DNA of 64,000 bases from Strongylocentrotus purpuratus (taxonomy: Eukaryota > Echinodermata > Echinoidea > Camarodonta > Strongylocentrotidae): assembly GCF_000002235.5 (NCBI RefSeq), contig NW_022145601.1, positions 27,513,228-27,577,227 on the forward strand, written 5' to 3'. Under the pieces are notes generated by a model. The model saw nothing but the letters and a program-made list of their open reading frames with translations. It was not told where the DNA came from and made no database searches. Shown piece by piece: positions 29,994 to 36,407 of the stretch; the first letter of the stretch is position 1, and each line of letters begins with the position of its first letter. The position numbers were made by a program, and so were the translations under genes.

Positions 29994-32883
29994 AAACTAA
30001 GACCCCACCATCTTCCAATGGGTAGGAGCTGTAGACATTTTGATTTTTTTGATTACTTGGAGATAAAGATTGAAGGGAGGTTTGCATTTAGGAAAGGAGG
30101 GAGTGGACTCCTTTTGCTCATTCATGTTTTTGTATGATTAAGGAAGTTGTCCTGATAGATTGTTTTCTCCTTCCTTCACATGTGTTTTATCTGTTTTTCC
30201 ATGTAGGTGTTACCAGTGCTATATATGGAGTAGCATTCTCTCTCATTGTCTGTGTGATTGCTGTGGCTCTCTTCACTGCTCATATCACAATCTTACTCAT
30301 AGCATTCTTAACAATTGCTGGTGAGTATTCACATTGTTGATCATGTATTTGCTCCAGCAACATTACTCTGGTGACAATAGCTCCAGGCTTTATTTTGTCT
30401 AATATCTAGTGTTATGGTTAGGGTTTGCAGTTGGAATTGAGGTTTGGTTTACTGTTGAACCTATTTTGAAGGTAAGCATTTGATTGTGTATGAAATTGAC
30501 TGTAGAGCAATTGTCCATGAGGCACTTGCTGTACAGTTCTGGATGTCATGAGACTCTGAAAACGGCATTTGTCATAAAGGCTAATTTTGATGACCTAATA
30601 TTTCGAAAGTTTGATGCTACTTTTGAGCTGTTGGCAAAAGTCACTGCTATTAAACAAAATGTTACACACATACTTGTATCTTCAGGCTAATATTGAATTG
30701 TGGCAAAATATAATTCGAACAGGTAAATTTTCATCAAAAATAATGGATGAAATGTTCAAATATTTGGCATGTATATACCGGTATATATATATTTGCTGGA
30801 AGACACCCTCAGTCACTGAGGTTCATACAATTAACAGAGCTGCCAACCAGTACAGTTTTATCATATTTTGTAGGATTTTTAGGAGTAAATACGACAGTAC
30901 GCTTTATCCTCAATAAAATACAATTTTCCACAAAAACATAAAAATTGGTGTGTGTAGCTGCCATTTTCAATAGCAAATTGCCCATTCTCTCTTGTAAAGT
31001 ATCCTACAAGCATTTCACATCAATAATTTGGGGATGTTCATTGGTACATTGAACACACCAGTCATGACAAAATCATGCATATTCAACCAATGGTCCATTC
31101 AAAAATTCTTCCTGTATGTTGGAACTTGCCCCCCCCCCCAACAATATCAAATAAAAAGCATGCTTGCGTTGAGAAAGTATTTTTCGATCAAAGATCAAAA
31201 ATAGGATTTTTAGTTTATATTTAGGATTTTTTGGGGGAAAAAATAGAATTTTTGTTCAGTTTGGGTTGGCAGCTTTTCAGATTAAAATGCACACACAATT
31301 GTCTGTTGATTTTACCCACACCAATGACACTTAAATTTAGATATCTGGCCACGATCTAGATTATTTTGTAACTATCTCTCTTTTTTTGTTGAAATTCCCT
31401 TTCTTTCCTTCAGGTGTGATCTTGGTGGTTGTGAGCATGTTCTATCTGTTAGGATGGCAGATGGGTGCAGTAGAAGCTGTATCTCTCTCAATCCTCGTTG
31501 GTTCATCCATCGACTACTGCATCCATCTTGTGGAGGGTTATCGGGTTGCTGGTTGTCAGGTCAAGATGGATTCCGGAAAGGTTGGCTTTGTTACTATTAT
31601 ATTGTAGTAATATTGCCACTCAAAGGAAATAGAAATAAATGTTATAAAAAGTGCCACTGCAGACAAACTGGGGGCTTTTGAGATTTATTCTACAGGACAT
31701 GAAACCTAATGGTTTCAAGGCAAGAAAGGTGGACACTGTTGACAGATGGCCCTTATCGAAAGGTGGTCACTAAAGACAGGTTTGACTTATCTTTTATTAT
31801 GCCTCCATTACGAGGTAGCCGGAGCCATTATGTTTTGGGGTTGTCCGTCCATACGTCTGTACGTCCCGTTCTCGTGATCGCGTTATCTCAAAAACTGATT
31901 GATGGATTCCTGCCAAACTTAAGTCATGTATGTATCTTGCAGAGCTAAATGAACTAAGTAGATTTTGGGGTCACAAGGTCAAAGGTCACAGTGCTCATTA
32001 TGTATGCAAAAATAGCTAGTGATTATCATTATCATTAAAACCGATTGACGGATTACTATCAAACTCCAGATATGTATGTATCTTGCTAAGCCAATGATCT
32101 GATTAGATTTTGGGGTTCATGAGGTCAAAGGTCATGGGGCTCATTGTGTATGCATAAATAACTTGTGAATGCATTCTCATTAGAACTGATTTTTAGGGTC
32201 ATGAGGTCTAAGATCAAAGGATCTTACATGTATATGCATTATCATTAGAACGGATGGATGGATTACTATCAAACTCAGGACATGTATGTATCTTGCAGAG
32301 CCAATAGTTTGTAATCACAATATTCTGAGAGCGTCGTAATGGATTTCTATCAAACTTGAATTATAAAAAATTGCTTCTACTTTGGTTTGTAAAATCGCTC
32401 TGTGGCGGAGGCATAGAAGATCCACCTAGTTGTTTTCTACTGGTAATTTCTTTTCAAGTCTTATAAGATAATCAGATTACAAATGTATCTTCTTTTTTAT
32501 TATTAATTTACTAGAGCGCAAGACAAATCCGTCAACAGCGGACCATCCACTCCATCAGCACCATCGGTGTTTCAATTTTGTCTAGCGCCCTCACCACCAT
32601 CATCGCTGCCATCCCACTATGCTTCACAACCATCCAGCTCTTTGCCAAGTTCGGTCAAATCGTGGCCCTCAACACCCTTGTGTCCATCATATACACCCTG
32701 ACGTCCTGCACGGCTTTTCTTGGCTGCTTTGCTCCAGCGCGCTACAAGTGGAATTTGCGCGGGTTGCTGCTGACGTTGGTTATTGTCGGACTGGTGCTTG
32801 GGGCAGGTGTGGTGGCGCTCTTCGTCATGCATCATCATGGCATCACGATACCTGGACCGTCAGGAGACACCCTATTTGGATGA
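2528..32883 (+). CDS. disp3: Dispatched homolog 3-like RND membrane protein (16 coding exons)
   Basis: Coding segments: 2528-3694, 7748-7888, 9892-9998, 10502-10773, 12723-12883, 16605-16732, 18730-18944, 19656-19826, 20302-20769, 21569-21799, 25554-25774, 27198-27482, 28845-29010, 30207-30320, 31414-31580, 32515-32883. All phases match and the sum is 1461 codons (1460 residues; human DISP3 is about 1390). Seen: one membrane segment at residues about 105-130, a long first extracellular loop, a sterol-sensing-like block (about 480-650) with the GVDDVFVF motif (D565, D566), TM7 near 782-803, a second extracellular loop holding a follistatin/Kazal module (944-1020), then TM8-12 with GSSIDY (D1316). 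The paired acidic residues in TM4 and TM10 are the RND proton/cation-relay signature of Dispatched/Patched proteins. Family knowledge: DISP proteins export lipid-modified cargo; DISP3 is linked to sterol metabolism and does not clearly act on Hedgehog. The ATG has A at -3 and G at +4, with an in-frame TGA at 2507. Orthology to DISP3 rests on end-to-end resemblance. Confidence 0.93.
4037..4576. mobile_element. hAT-type MITE with 8-bp target duplication
   Basis: Ends are TAAGGCTGTGCAC and (reverse complement) TAGGGCTGCGACG, with subterminal GAATATTTG blocks in inverted order. It is flanked by GTAACAAC (4029-4036) and GTAACAAG (4577-4584), an 8-bp duplication with one mismatch. No transposase is present. 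It lies in disp3 intron 1. Confidence 0.8.
4750..5025. repeat. Imperfect tandem duplication with poly-G tracts
   Basis: Two copies of a ~170-180 bp segment share the order AATAAATGTACAATACAG, a G tract (11-13 nt), TTACC, GAATRTAAATAAAT and AGATCTATCACT. Confidence 0.65.
5311..5540. repeat. C-rich degenerate minisatellite (GGACAACTACCCCCTA units)
   Basis: About a dozen units of 15-18 bp built on ACAACTACCCCC, interrupted by a C tract of about 20 nt. The C tracts could form i-motif/G-quadruplex structures. It lies in disp3 intron 1. Confidence 0.75.
6033..6205 (+). repeat. Truncated copy of the 41771 TTAA MITE
   Basis: It matches 41817-41990 along most of its length (shared TCATCTAGCATATAA, GTGTACTGCAAGGTTCTGG and TTTGGCCCAGTCTTGG). 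Both terminal repeats are missing. Confidence 0.7.
6586..6906 (-). pseudogene. Non-LTR retrotransposon endonuclease fragment
   Basis: An open fragment of 106 codons contains IIIGDFNINLF, NKPTRV, SQTLIDNILTN and LSDHFPIF. These are the GDFN and SDH catalytic blocks of the apurinic-type endonuclease of LINE elements (CR1/L2/Jockey-like). No reverse transcriptase adjoins it. It is a dead fragment, antisense inside disp3 intron 1. Confidence 0.8.
7748..7888 (+). CDS. disp3: disp3 exon 2: extracellular loop 1
   Basis: It encodes 47 residues in phase 0-0 (IRYDGMG to KFIRTE), with acceptor TTTCAG and donor GTAGGA. The sequence has no stop and joins exon 1 in frame. It carries no recognisable motif of its own; placement rests on frame, splice sites and position. 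Confidence 0.85.
7986..8052 (+). repeat. tRNA-derived SINE head fragment
   Basis: It has an A-box-like TGGTACAGTGG followed about 45 bp later by a B-box-like TGTTGAGTCCC. This is a truncated SINE, not a tRNA gene: the acceptor stem is missing. Confidence 0.45.
8872..9398. mobile_element. TTAA-flanked MITE, 527 bp
   Basis: Termini AGGTATGTCCCATTTGCAG and (reverse complement) AGGTACTATGTCCCTTTTGC lie between TTAA at 8868-8871 and 9399-9402. The TTAA duplication fits piggyBac-type integration. A second, broken copy is at 59965-61560. It lies in disp3 intron 2. Confidence 0.75.
9892..9998 (+). CDS. disp3: disp3 exon 3: extracellular loop 1
   Basis: It encodes IWFGRPHDN through DTKSTD. Acceptor TTGGTAG, donor GTAAGT, phase 0-2. 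The split codon GA/C is completed by exon 4. Confidence 0.85.
10245..10330 (+). repeat. SINE body fragment
   Basis: It resembles the body of the SINE at 11893-12180: CTGGCAGGATTTATTCCATGAAATG, a central divergent part, then CCTGGGTAATAAT. It lies just before disp3 exon 4. Confidence 0.5.
10502..10773 (+). CDS. disp3: disp3 exon 4: TM2-TM4, start of the sterol-sensing-like block
   Basis: It encodes residues about 472-562: VDVLYGGTEIFDQEV, then three hydrophobic helices (LLSIPTFVAIFVLLFVF, LTICGLLSIIYSFC and LLNVVSVFVIIGIG). Acceptor ATGCAG, donor GTAAGT, phase 2-1. The last helix continues in exon 5. Confidence 0.94.
11240..11310 (+). repeat. Left end of family A hairpin-ended element
   Basis: It begins GTCTCGCCTGCGTAGC, then AAAAAGCGAGAC, forming a short terminal hairpin (GTCTCGC with GCGAGAC), and continues ATAGGCGCCGCTTTTCCGGT as at 27595. 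Only the left end is clear. Confidence 0.65.
11893..12180 (+). mobile_element. tRNA-derived SINE
   Basis: The head has an A-box-like TGGTATAGCGG and a B-box-like GGTTTGGATCTC. The body contains CCTGGCAGGATAATTCC and CCAGGGTAATAATA. The tail is GCGCTATACAAGACATTTT followed by AT-rich sequence, the standard layout of invertebrate SINEs with a LINE-like tail. Confidence 0.7.
12723..12883 (+). CDS. disp3: disp3 exon 5: GVDD motif of TM4
   Basis: It opens with GVDDVFVFVNTFRQ, the TM4 acidic pair, followed by TAGGATFFTSITTAGAFGAN, the conserved SSD segment leading into TM5. Acceptor TTTCAG, donor GTATGT, phase 1-0. Confidence 0.95.
12915..12985 (+). repeat. (TC)n/(TA)n microsatellite
   Basis: CTTTCT/TCTC repeats run into TATATATATATA about 30-100 bp after the donor of disp3 exon 5. 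Confidence 0.8.
14948..14994 (-). repeat. Terminal fragment of the 48727 MITE family
   Basis: GGTGGGGGTGCGGC, TGCGGCCTTATCGCC and AAATACGGTA match the reverse complement of the left end of the element at 48727. Confidence 0.6.
15220..15389. mobile_element. Short hAT-like MITE with long G tracts
   Basis: Inverted ends CAGGGGCGGATCCAG and CTGGATCCATCCCTG enclose about 140 bp with a 20-nt G tract (15246-15265) and a 12-nt G tract (about 15328). The sequence GTTACT occurs at both flanks, a possible remnant of the target duplication. Confidence 0.6.
16605..16732 (+). CDS. disp3: disp3 exon 6: TM5-TM6
   Basis: It encodes IPAIYDFGLFMMLLVVFCW and VMIMPSALNIWSH, the last helices of the sterol-sensing-like block. 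Acceptor TTACAG, donor GTAAGT, phase 0-2. Confidence 0.94.
16925..18558 (+). repeat. Minisatellite array of 42-55 bp units in disp3 intron 6
   Basis: About 30 units built on TCAAGATCAGTCAAACAGG, then AAGGCTGGTGGAAAGCCAG. Long units add TTCTTTTAACCCTTCTA and short units lack it. The GGCT/AGCC arms give a small hairpin per unit. A 187-bp MITE (17270-17456) interrupts the array. Open frames across it are incidental. Confidence 0.9.
17270..17456 (+). mobile_element. 187-bp TTAA MITE inside the minisatellite
   Basis: It runs from AGGCCCACTGCACTAC to GGCAGATAAGCT, with TTAA on both sides (17266-17269 and 17457-17460). The array unit itself has one TTAA at this place (TTCTTTTAACCCTTC), so the empty site is known. 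An inverted copy of the same length lies at 50580-50766. Confidence 0.85.
18730..18944 (+). CDS. disp3: disp3 exon 7: cytosolic middle loop
   Basis: A hydrophilic cytosolic linker that includes DIPLLDLEDEP, similar to the DDDIPLLE block repeated in exon 8. Acceptor GTACAG, donor GTGAGC, phase 2-1. It lies just after the 16.9-18.6 kb tandem array. Confidence 0.9.
19310..19590 (+). repeat. GAT-rich minisatellite, 63-66 bp unit, about four copies
   Basis: Units contain GATGATGATGGTGATAGTG, ATGATAGTGGTAAGG and ATGATGGTGGTGGTAGTAAT. GGTAAGG recurs at 19346, 19412, 19475 and 19538. The unit length is divisible by three, so long Asp/Gly/Ser frames arise, but the array lies in disp3 intron 7 and is not judged coding. 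Confidence 0.85.
19656..19826 (+). CDS. disp3: disp3 exon 8: cytosolic loop to start of TM7
   Basis: It encodes DEDDIPLLEITS, then LQKMLHTFIAKPVMKARWVF, the conserved lead-in to TM7. Acceptor ATCAG, donor GTAAGG, phase 1-1. A GAT-rich minisatellite ends about 65 bp upstream of the acceptor. Confidence 0.93.
20302..20769 (+). CDS. disp3: disp3 exon 9: TM7 and Pro/Gly-rich start of extracellular loop 2
   Basis: TM7 (GIFCIIFCVTIVLVSRI) is followed by the conserved stretch with RPPALYQPNTNLQ and then CTDCSGF. The rest is low-complexity Pro, Thr and Gly sequence, including a Gly/Asp run at 20620-20680. Phase 1-1. The low-complexity tail stands where vertebrate DISP3 has ordinary loop sequence, so it may be a flexible linker to the Kazal exon. 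Confidence 0.92.
21569..21799 (+). CDS. disp3: disp3 exon 10: follistatin-type EGF + Kazal module
   Basis: It encodes residues 944-1020 with cysteines at 947, 954, 960, 972, 974, 978, 987, 998, 1005 and 1019. The first half (VCKYGSVC, then RPRCICKTDC) fits the FOLN/EGF-like part. The second half (IDPVCGSDRETYASECQM to GVC) fits a Kazal domain. Acceptor CTCTCAG; donor GTTTGT is non-optimal but in phase. The exon is phase 1-1, so it can be skipped or included without a frame change. Vertebrate DISP3 is not known to carry such a domain (recall, not searched). Confidence 0.88.
22831..23325 (+). repeat. Recent ~250-bp tandem duplication
   Basis: Copies 22831-23086 and 23087-23325 are nearly identical (CTCATCCTTGTCGAGATACA through CCTTCCAAATATTTATC). 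The first has an extra 17-bp internal repeat (ATAGCTGTGTTGATGTA). It lies in disp3 intron 10. Confidence 0.85.
23382..24004 (+). mobile_element. Family C hairpin-ended element
   Basis: It starts with the hairpin ATGCCTCCG...CGGAGGCAT (23382-23411) and ends with GCCGGAGGCATC...CATCTAGT. The interior has repeated ~120-130 bp subunits marked by TTGCAGAGCCAATGA, GATTTTGGGGTCA and GCGAAAATAGCTT. GGGTCAAAGGTCA lies at 23551-23563. Other copies: 31799-32430 and 36408-36804. Confidence 0.8.
24690..25191. mobile_element. TTAA MITE with 19-bp terminal repeats, 502 bp
   Basis: Ends AGGTAATACAAAGTTTTGG and CCAAAACTTTGTATTACCT are perfect inverted repeats between TTAA sites (24686-24689, 25192-25195). 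A second copy in opposite orientation is at 34130-34620. It lies in disp3 intron 10. Confidence 0.88.
25554..25774 (+). CDS. disp3: disp3 exon 11: extracellular loop 2
   Basis: A short Pro-rich linker is followed by the conserved DPCANNVKCGNAA and VLDDTAMVFLVFGI, then INKTNVSTHHVLN. Acceptor CACAG, donor GTTAGA, phase 1-0. Decayed copies of its 3' part lie downstream at about 25845 and 26655. Confidence 0.93.
25935..26195. repeat. Homopolymer-dominated region
   Basis: T/C-rich sequence is followed at 26055-26190 by alternating runs of G, C, A, T, G, C and T, each about 9-14 nt long. Adjacent complementary runs can pair. It lies in disp3 intron 11. Confidence 0.7.
26640..26790 (+). pseudogene. 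Relic duplicate of disp3 exon 11 (3' part)
   Basis: It aligns with 25695-25810: ATGGTATTTCTGGTGT, then AATGTTTCCACACC, ATGTACTAAATGAAGATAA and GAGAAGTG, matching the exon end and the first intron bases. An in-frame TGA breaks it and the donor GT is lost (AAAATGAGA instead of AAGGTTAGA). A shorter third copy starts near 25845 (CTATGGTATTTCTGGTGTTT). Confidence 0.75.
27198..27482 (+). CDS. disp3: disp3 exon 12: extracellular loop 2
   Basis: It encodes GTVIYDLDFTPL, LCKICKLIGNNQDLV, GGAECFP and VWFAMAFES, all hallmark blocks of DISP3 loop 2. Acceptor CCTCAG, donor GTGAGC, phase 0-0, 95 codons. Confidence 0.95.
27594..28285 (+). mobile_element. Family A hairpin-ended element with nested LINE tail
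   Basis: The left end GTCTCGCCTGCATAGC...GCGAGAC forms a hairpin. The right end GCGTAATGCAGGTGAGAC (28251-28268) is its inverted copy. AGGTCA half-sites occur at about 27755-27795. A LINE fragment (27797-28040) interrupts it. It lies in disp3 intron 12. Confidence 0.75.
27797..28040 (+). mobile_element. 5'-truncated non-LTR retrotransposon (RT C-terminus and tail)
   Basis: The translation reads SAAPCLWNNLLFNLR, then TSLETFKSKLKSYLF, the usual C-terminal block of CR1/L2-type LINE reverse transcriptases. After it come GACGGCGCTATACAAATGCC and a (TTA)n tail, typical of the 3' end. It is inserted within a family A element. Confidence 0.8.
28695..28796 (+). pseudogene. Tandem duplicate of disp3 exon 13 (5' part), degenerate
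   Basis: It starts with the same TTGTGCAG acceptor and aligns with exon 13 for about 100 bp: KIYEGKSSFEVYNDY here against KIFEGKSSFEAYKDY in the real exon. No donor follows. The copies are exactly 150 bp apart and the frame stays open from this acceptor into exon 13, so its use would add 50 residues in frame. The aromatic residue of NAWEK is lost (STSEN), which suggests decay. Confidence 0.75.
28845..29010 (+). CDS. disp3: disp3 exon 13: end of extracellular loop 2
   Basis: It encodes KIFEGKSSFEAYKDY to FQTCDYWEQVFMEIIG, the conserved lead-in to TM8. Acceptor TGTGCAG, donor GTAAGG, phase 0-1. It is chosen over the copy at 28695 because it is complete and keeps the conserved residues. Confidence 0.92.
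29265..29393 (+). repeat. G tract plus short tandem repeat (CCCACAAATGTAATAAC)
   Basis: A run of about 16 G is followed by five units of CACAAATGTAATAAC, some with ACTTTACC spacers. One more unit occurs at about 29738, after the foldback element. Confidence 0.75.
29395..29733. mobile_element. Foldback/MITE inserted into the CACAAATGTAATAAC array
   Basis: Ends GTACAGCGGATAAGC and GCTAAGCCGCTGCAC are inverted, flanked by TA. Inside is a perfect 26-bp inverted pair around TTGTGCACTTTTTGAG (29430s and 29690-29715) and a central palindrome near 29617-29668 (AACGTTTAAGGTGT with ACACCTTAAACGTT). Array units lie on both sides. Confidence 0.7.
29760..30010 (+). repeat. Short diverged tandem repeats with long A tract
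   Basis: Segments with AGTCTTT, CCAGAC, GGTTATTYAAAA and AACTAAGACCCCA repeat about every 110 bp. A ~30-nt A run sits at about 29960-29990. Confidence 0.5.
30207..30320 (+). CDS. disp3: disp3 exon 14: TM8-TM9
   Basis: Two hydrophobic segments (AIYGVAFSLIVCVIAVALF and ITILLIAFLTIAG). Acceptor ATGTAG, donor GTGAGT, phase 1-1. Confidence 0.94.
30833..31285. mobile_element. Possible MITE with GCTGCCAACC ends
   Basis: TTAACAGAGCTGCCAACC near the left and GGTTGGCAGCTTTTCAGATTAA at the right are imperfect inverted repeats. It lies in disp3 intron 14. The ends resemble those of elements at 37347 and 42838. Confidence 0.45.
31414..31580 (+). CDS. disp3: disp3 exon 15: TM10 with GSSIDY motif
   Basis: It encodes GVILVVVSMFYLLGW, then MGAVEAVSLSILVGSSIDYC and HLVEGYR; D1316 is the TM10 relay acid. 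Acceptor CTTCAG, phase 1-0. The donor GTTGGC is weak. A second in-phase donor, GTCAAG, lies at 31560 and would remove 7 residues. Confidence 0.9.
31705..31790 (+). repeat. Dispersed GGTGGNCACT tandem motif
   Basis: AAAGGTGGACACTGTTGACAG is followed by CGAAAGGTGGTCACTAAAGA. The same motif recurs at 51000-51140. Confidence 0.5.
31799..32430 (+). mobile_element. Family C hairpin-ended element, second copy
   Basis: It starts ATGCCTCCATTACGAGGTAG and ends GGCGGAGGCAT...CCACCTAGT. Perfect AGGTCAAAGGTCA motifs lie at 31976-31988 and 32122-32134, in successive subunits. It lies in disp3 intron 15. Confidence 0.8.
32515..32883 (+). CDS. disp3: disp3 exon 16: TM11-TM12 and C-terminus
   Basis: It encodes RTIHSISTIGVSILSSALTT, LFAKFGQIVALNTLVSIIYT and a last hydrophobic helix (LLLTLVIVGLVLGAGVVALF), then a short tail to the TGA at 32881. 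Acceptor TACTAG, starts in phase 0. Confidence 0.94.
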   Translation, partial: SARQIRQQRTIHSISTIGVSILSSALTTIIAAIPLCFTTIQLFAKFGQIVALNTLVSIIYTLTSCTAFLGCFAPARYKWNLRGLLLTLVIVGLVLGAGVVALFVMHHHGITIPGPSGDTLFG

Positions 32884-33222
32884 TGATGTCTTCGTACAAT
32901 GTGGTATTCCTTTTGAACATTGTGCAACAAGTTTGTGTGATATAAATGCTTCCATCCTAAAAAGTTAAAGTTAGGCAAAACTAGGCTTTAAAATGTAGGC
33001 TACTCGAAATGAACAATTGAATTATTTTTTCAAACTATATACACGTATGGTTTGCAACAATGGAAATGGGTAATGAAAGGTAATAATGAATATTATGTAT
33101 AGATGACAATGCTATGCTGCTAAAGAGGCTTTAAAGTGTCTTGTTTAGATATGGTATGGTAAACTGCTGCAAAAAACCCACATCAGTTATTTTTTAACGT
33201 AAAATGAATAGCATCTGCGTGC

Positions 33223-33672
33223 AAAAAGGGACTTGCATGCATGTATTCACTGAGCTCTGTGATATAAGATTCAAAAAGGGACTTGCATGCATGTATTCAC
33301 TGAGCTCTGTGATATAAGATTCAAAAAGGGACTTGCATGCATGTATTCACTGAGCTCTGTGATATAAGATTCAAAAAGGGACTTGCATGCATGTATTCAC
33401 TGAGCTCTGTGATATCAGATTCAGAAAGGGACTTGCGTGCATGTATTCACTGAGCTCTGTGATATCAGATTCAAAAAGGGACTTGCATGCATGTATTCAC
33501 TGAGCTCTGTGATATCAGATTCAGAAAGGGACTTGCGTGCATGTATTCACTGAGCTCTGTGATATAAGATTCAGAAAGGGACTTGCATGCATGTATTCAC
33601 TGAGCTCTGTGATATAAGATTCAAAAAGGGACTTGCATGCATGTATTCACTGAGCTCTGTGATATAAGATTC
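33223..33672 (+). repeat. 50-bp satellite, nine head-to-tail copies
   Basis: Each unit is exactly 50 bp: AAAAAGGGACTTGCATGCAT, GTATTCACTGAGCTCTGTGA, TATAAGATTC. Variants (A/C at one base, A/G at two) alternate among units. It starts 340 bp after the disp3 stop, so it may be transcribed in the 3' UTR. Confidence 0.92.
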
Positions 33673-34044
33673 AGAAATGTGAAGCATATTAAATTTCACA
33701 TCATTAAAAAACGATGTAGTTTTGCCGCATCATTTCTGAACAAAGCCTTAGATGTTCCTAAATTGAAATATCCTCTGTGGAACTATTATATAAGAGGTAC
33801 ATGTAGTGCTAATTATTAGAGGACGATGCTATGCTGCAAATTATGCTTTAACGTAAAGTTTGTAATGGCCATGCAGAGCAATAGAAGTTTGTGATAATGA
33901 TGTTATTAATATACCATGTAATTTGGTTGCTGAATGAAATTATTCTGTGGAACTGTATTATTTAGACAGAGGACATGGTTTTGTTGGTTTAGTGATTCAT
34001 CCCCCGGGCACACCACTAAACTGACTCCAGACTGACCATTAAGC

Positions 34045-34050
34045 AATAAA
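34045..34050 (+). promoter_or_regulatory. Candidate disp3 polyadenylation signal AATAAA
   Basis: This is a canonical AATAAA about 1.16 kb after the disp3 stop, followed within 30 bp by GT-rich sequence (GTATGTTGCCAGTGTTGTGG). If used, the 3' UTR would contain the 50-bp satellite at 33223-33672. Other AATAAA sites occur further on, so the choice is tentative. Confidence 0.35.
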
Positions 34051-34129
34051 ACCTTGAATGCATGTCCGGTATGTTGCCAGTGTTGTGGCCATCTCGTTTG
34101 TGTTACTGGGTATCATGGGTGCTCATTAA

Positions 34130-34620
34130 AGGTAATACAAAGTTCATGAATGTGGTTCAAATAAACATATTGGAAGCATATGCGTTCCTACAATATTCAG
34201 TGATCGTTGTCGCGGTTGAAATGGAGTCTAAAGATATGAAATTGTAAATAATGAACTCTCTATGTTGTATAGCTCCCTCTCAAGGTCAAGATATTAATTA
34301 AGCTATAAAACAATGTTTCTTGACTAAAATTGACCAATTAGCTATTCCTGTTTGGAAATTATATATCACAACTACATATTCTGTGATTTTTATGGTCACA
34401 GCTACCATTGTACGGCCGTAGGCGCTATTTGAAATTCATCAAAATTTACCGGGAGCATCGGTAAATTTTTATATTCATTTTTTTCTTGAAAGCAGAAGTG
34501 TTTTAAGGGCTAAATTTTCTAGTGCTTATAATACATCCACAAGGGCATCCAAATAATTTAAAATTGTAGACAATCACTATCCACCCAATTTTCAAAATTT
34601 CCTAAAACTTTGTATTACCT
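34130..34620. mobile_element. TTAA MITE, second copy of the 24690 family, inverted
   Basis: Ends AGGTAATACAAAGTT and AACTTTGTATTACCT lie between TTAA at 34126-34129 and 34621-34624. The interior matches the reverse complement of 24690-25191. Confidence 0.88.
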
Positions 34621-34704
34621 TTAATCTATCTGGTTGAACCAATAGATTATTTGACAGGGTAAAAAACTCAGTCACGTCATCTAACTAGAGACTGACTCAA
34701 AACA

Positions 34705-34860
34705 GATAATAATAATATTTAATTTTTATATAGCACTTCATACAAATGTTTCTAAGCGCTTTACAAATATACTGTTACCCCGGTCAATGGATTCAGTGCT
34801 TGCCCACACACACTGTATGCACAATCTCCACTCCCTGGGGAGCATTCCAGCCAGGCGTTA
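34705..34860 (-). repeat. SINE tail/body, minus orientation
   Basis: AATAATAATATTTAATTTTT, ATATAGCACTT and AAGCGCTTTACAAATA, then CCCTGGGGAGCATTCCAG, follow the tail-first order of the SINEs at 41465 and 48285. Confidence 0.55.
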
Positions 34861-34864
34861 CTTG

Positions 34865-36407
34865 ACGCTAAAAAACTGTTTGACTCTTGGCCTTTTTGGG
34901 TATTGTCAATTTTCAGTTGGTCAGTTTTTTTATTTTTGTGAAAAGTGTTGCAGGAATATGCTGCTTATTGTAAAATCACATTGGGATAATGAAGTATTCT
35001 TAGTCTAGCTTGTATCAAGCAAAGTGCTATGCTAAATGAATTTACCTCTTGTTTAAAACTTCTTGATATTTGCTATTTTAATCATTGCTGATATCAGTTT
35101 TACTTGAAGGTTATCCTCAATTTTTCCTGAATCCATGTATTGTAAATTCTTAGTTTTGCCAAGTGCCAACACATGATAGTAAAGGTACATGTATGGATAT
35201 GGTTAAGTTTGAAATTGGCATTTTAGAAGCTGACTAAGCTTGTTTAGGGCAAGCTTTATATTTAGATCTGATATTATACAACTACAAAGAACTGGGTATT
35301 GTAAAATATATTGGATTAAAGTTAGGTGACTCCAACTCGAGTTGTGGCAAAATCTTTTAATATTTTGCGTGTTTATTACTGTGTAAAATATCATATTCTC
35401 AATGTTTACTCCTGGAAAAGAGAACCACAAAAGTGCAAATATGTAGCTAGGATTTATGTAAAAGAAGGAAGGATAGAGACAGTACATGTATGTGCAATTG
35501 AAGTACCGGTAGTTACTTTTTTGAAATATTAAGTGGTTGTGAAATATTTTTTTTGAAAGAGCAGGTTACCAATTTGTTTTATATTTTATATTTTATGAAA
35601 GTTGCTAAATATTAATGTGTAGAGCAGGTCTCATCATGTCACAATTTTTACAAATCTTAATTTATTTTTGAGTTGTTTTCATCTCTTTATTCATCTAATA
35701 TGTTGTAATTGTATGGGGGAAAAATAATGGAAAATATTAAAAAAATCTATTATGAATGTTCTTTTATCTCCCAACCTCGCTTGAATGGATGTTGGTACTT
35801 TTGAACATGTAATATAGACATTTTATTTTATTTTATTTTATTTTATTATCTCATAGTTTTTTCAATTATACATGTACAAGGTAAAAACAGAAGTTTGTTT
35901 TGGGGCTGAACTAGTATTATTTGTGACATATTTTGTATTTTTGTTGGGGGGAGGGAGGGGTGGGGGTGTATAAAAAATATAAGTTATAATTTTTCTCTCA
36001 TTTCAACATGTGTATTTTTTTTTAATAGTACCAGGTCAATTATGTAGGTAATTATATGATGCAGCAGCAATATCTTGTCAAGTCTGGAATTCTCGAGACA
36101 TGAAATTACTCATAGAAAGCTATCAATTTATTTGTCTTTCTTTTTAACTTTTTAGCCTAGTCAGTGATTGTAAAACTGTTTTCCTTTAGGGCCCTTCTCA
36201 CAAAACACATGTAGAATAATACATGCACGAAGAAATGATAAAATACACAAATCCAAGTATATTACAAATCTAGTAGCAATGTCCTGTCCAAATATGAGTT
36301 CGTTTAACACATTGGATATAATTTCATTTAAAGTGTACCAATCAGCTAAAAATACAATGTGTGTACCTGGCATTCCATAGGTAAATAGTCCAGGAGTTAT
36401 GAAGAAT
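34865..36407. other. AT-rich intergenic DNA
   Basis: No gene or clear element is seen. A (TTTTA)n microsatellite lies at about 35820-35845. Confidence 0.5.

Noticed and set aside
33223..33672. CRISPR-like array
   Set aside because: Units are contiguous with no unique spacers, in animal DNA; it is a satellite.
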